Assembly: GCA_964512145.1 (NCBI GenBank)
Contig: CAZEIM010000076.1
Span: forward strand, 1-5,454
DNA length: 5,454 bases
Direction of reading: 5' to 3'
From: CAYOHR01 sp964512145
Lineage (GTDB): Bacteria > Bacteroidota > Bacteroidia > Flavobacteriales_G > JALEGO01
The notes below the pieces were generated by a model that worked only from the letters and a program-made list of their open reading frames with translations, did no database searches and was not told the DNA's origin. Position numbers and translations under genes: made by a program. Positions 5,325 through 5,454 of this stretch are shown one piece after another (position 1 is the first letter of the stretch; each line of letters opens with the position of its first letter).

Positions 5325-5454
5325 TTACTTTAAAACTACATTAGCGGTTACAGCATAATGATCGGAATATTCAAGAGGTAATATTTTATACGATAAAACT
5401 CTTACATTATTGTTCACAAATATATGGTCTATCCTTATTGGGGGTATTTTCCAG
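5325..5454 (-). CDS. Endonuclease/exonuclease/phosphatase family protein, C-terminal end only
   Basis: Only the last 42 residues are in the window; the gene continues past the right edge. The visible part includes RIDHIFVNNNV and LEYSDHYAVTANVVLK, ending at TAA (5325-5327). In the EEP superfamily (DNase I-like, sphingomyelinase-like and inositol-phosphatase enzymes), the Asp of the IDHIF strand and the Asp-His pair of SDH belong to the metal-dependent phosphodiesterase active site. All are intact here. Whether the substrate is nucleic acid, lipid or phosphate ester cannot be told from this fragment. The gene lies just upstream of the DUF3078 gene on the same strand, which suggests an operon and possibly an exported enzyme, but the N-terminus is not visible. 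Confidence 0.85.
   Translation of the reverse strand, partial: WKIPPIRIDHIFVNNNVRVLSYKILPLEYSDHYAVTANVVLK

Noticed and set aside
5140..5358. Plus-strand open frame of 72 codons
   Set aside because: It is antisense to the signal-peptide end of the DUF3078 gene and the end of the EEP gene, both of which have clear family motifs.

Overview
The window looks like chromosomal DNA of a low-GC member of the Bacteroidota, probably a draft or metagenome-derived scaffold because it contains a run of ten Ns (4248-4257). Four things point to that phylum. One is a secreted protein ending in a CHU_C / type B sorting domain of the type IX secretion system. Another is a DUF3078 outer-membrane protein. The third is perfect TAnnTTTG -7 boxes just upstream of three genes. 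The fourth is the absence of Shine-Dalgarno sequences at the starts.

Left part (1-3105). A minus-strand gene (86-517) encodes a small lipoprotein with a Rieske-like fold whose usual iron-sulphur ligands are mostly replaced. It is divergent from a 686-residue secreted adhesin-like protein (652-2712), and the 134-bp region between them holds a promoter box for each. The adhesin has a signal peptide, a reelin-like beta-sandwich that seems to be inserted inside an Ig-like/PKD-like module, four further Ig-like repeats and a T9SS type B sorting domain. A strong intrinsic terminator follows it. The -7 box for the next gene, a short Lys-rich lipoprotein (2800-3105), overlaps the terminator's T-tract.

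Right part (3106-5454). A minus-strand family 2 glycosyltransferase (3128 to the gap) converges on the small lipoprotein. Its reading frame stays open into the Ns, so its 5' end is missing. To the right of the gap, a 29-codon plus-strand open frame ends at 4348 and may be the tail of a second gene lost in the gap. After it come a minus-strand DUF3078 barrel-like protein (4368-5315) and, 9 bases upstream of that, the C-terminal end of an endonuclease/exonuclease/phosphatase-family protein that runs off the window. The last two look like one operon.

Most products are predicted to act in the cell envelope or outside the cell: two lipoproteins, a T9SS cargo, a membrane glycosyltransferase and an outer-membrane protein. 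Nothing ties them into a single pathway. I see no mobile element, CRISPR array, RNA gene or defence system. The interest lies in domain architecture and the broken assembly rather than in a clear new system. The first 85 bases hold no supportable gene.
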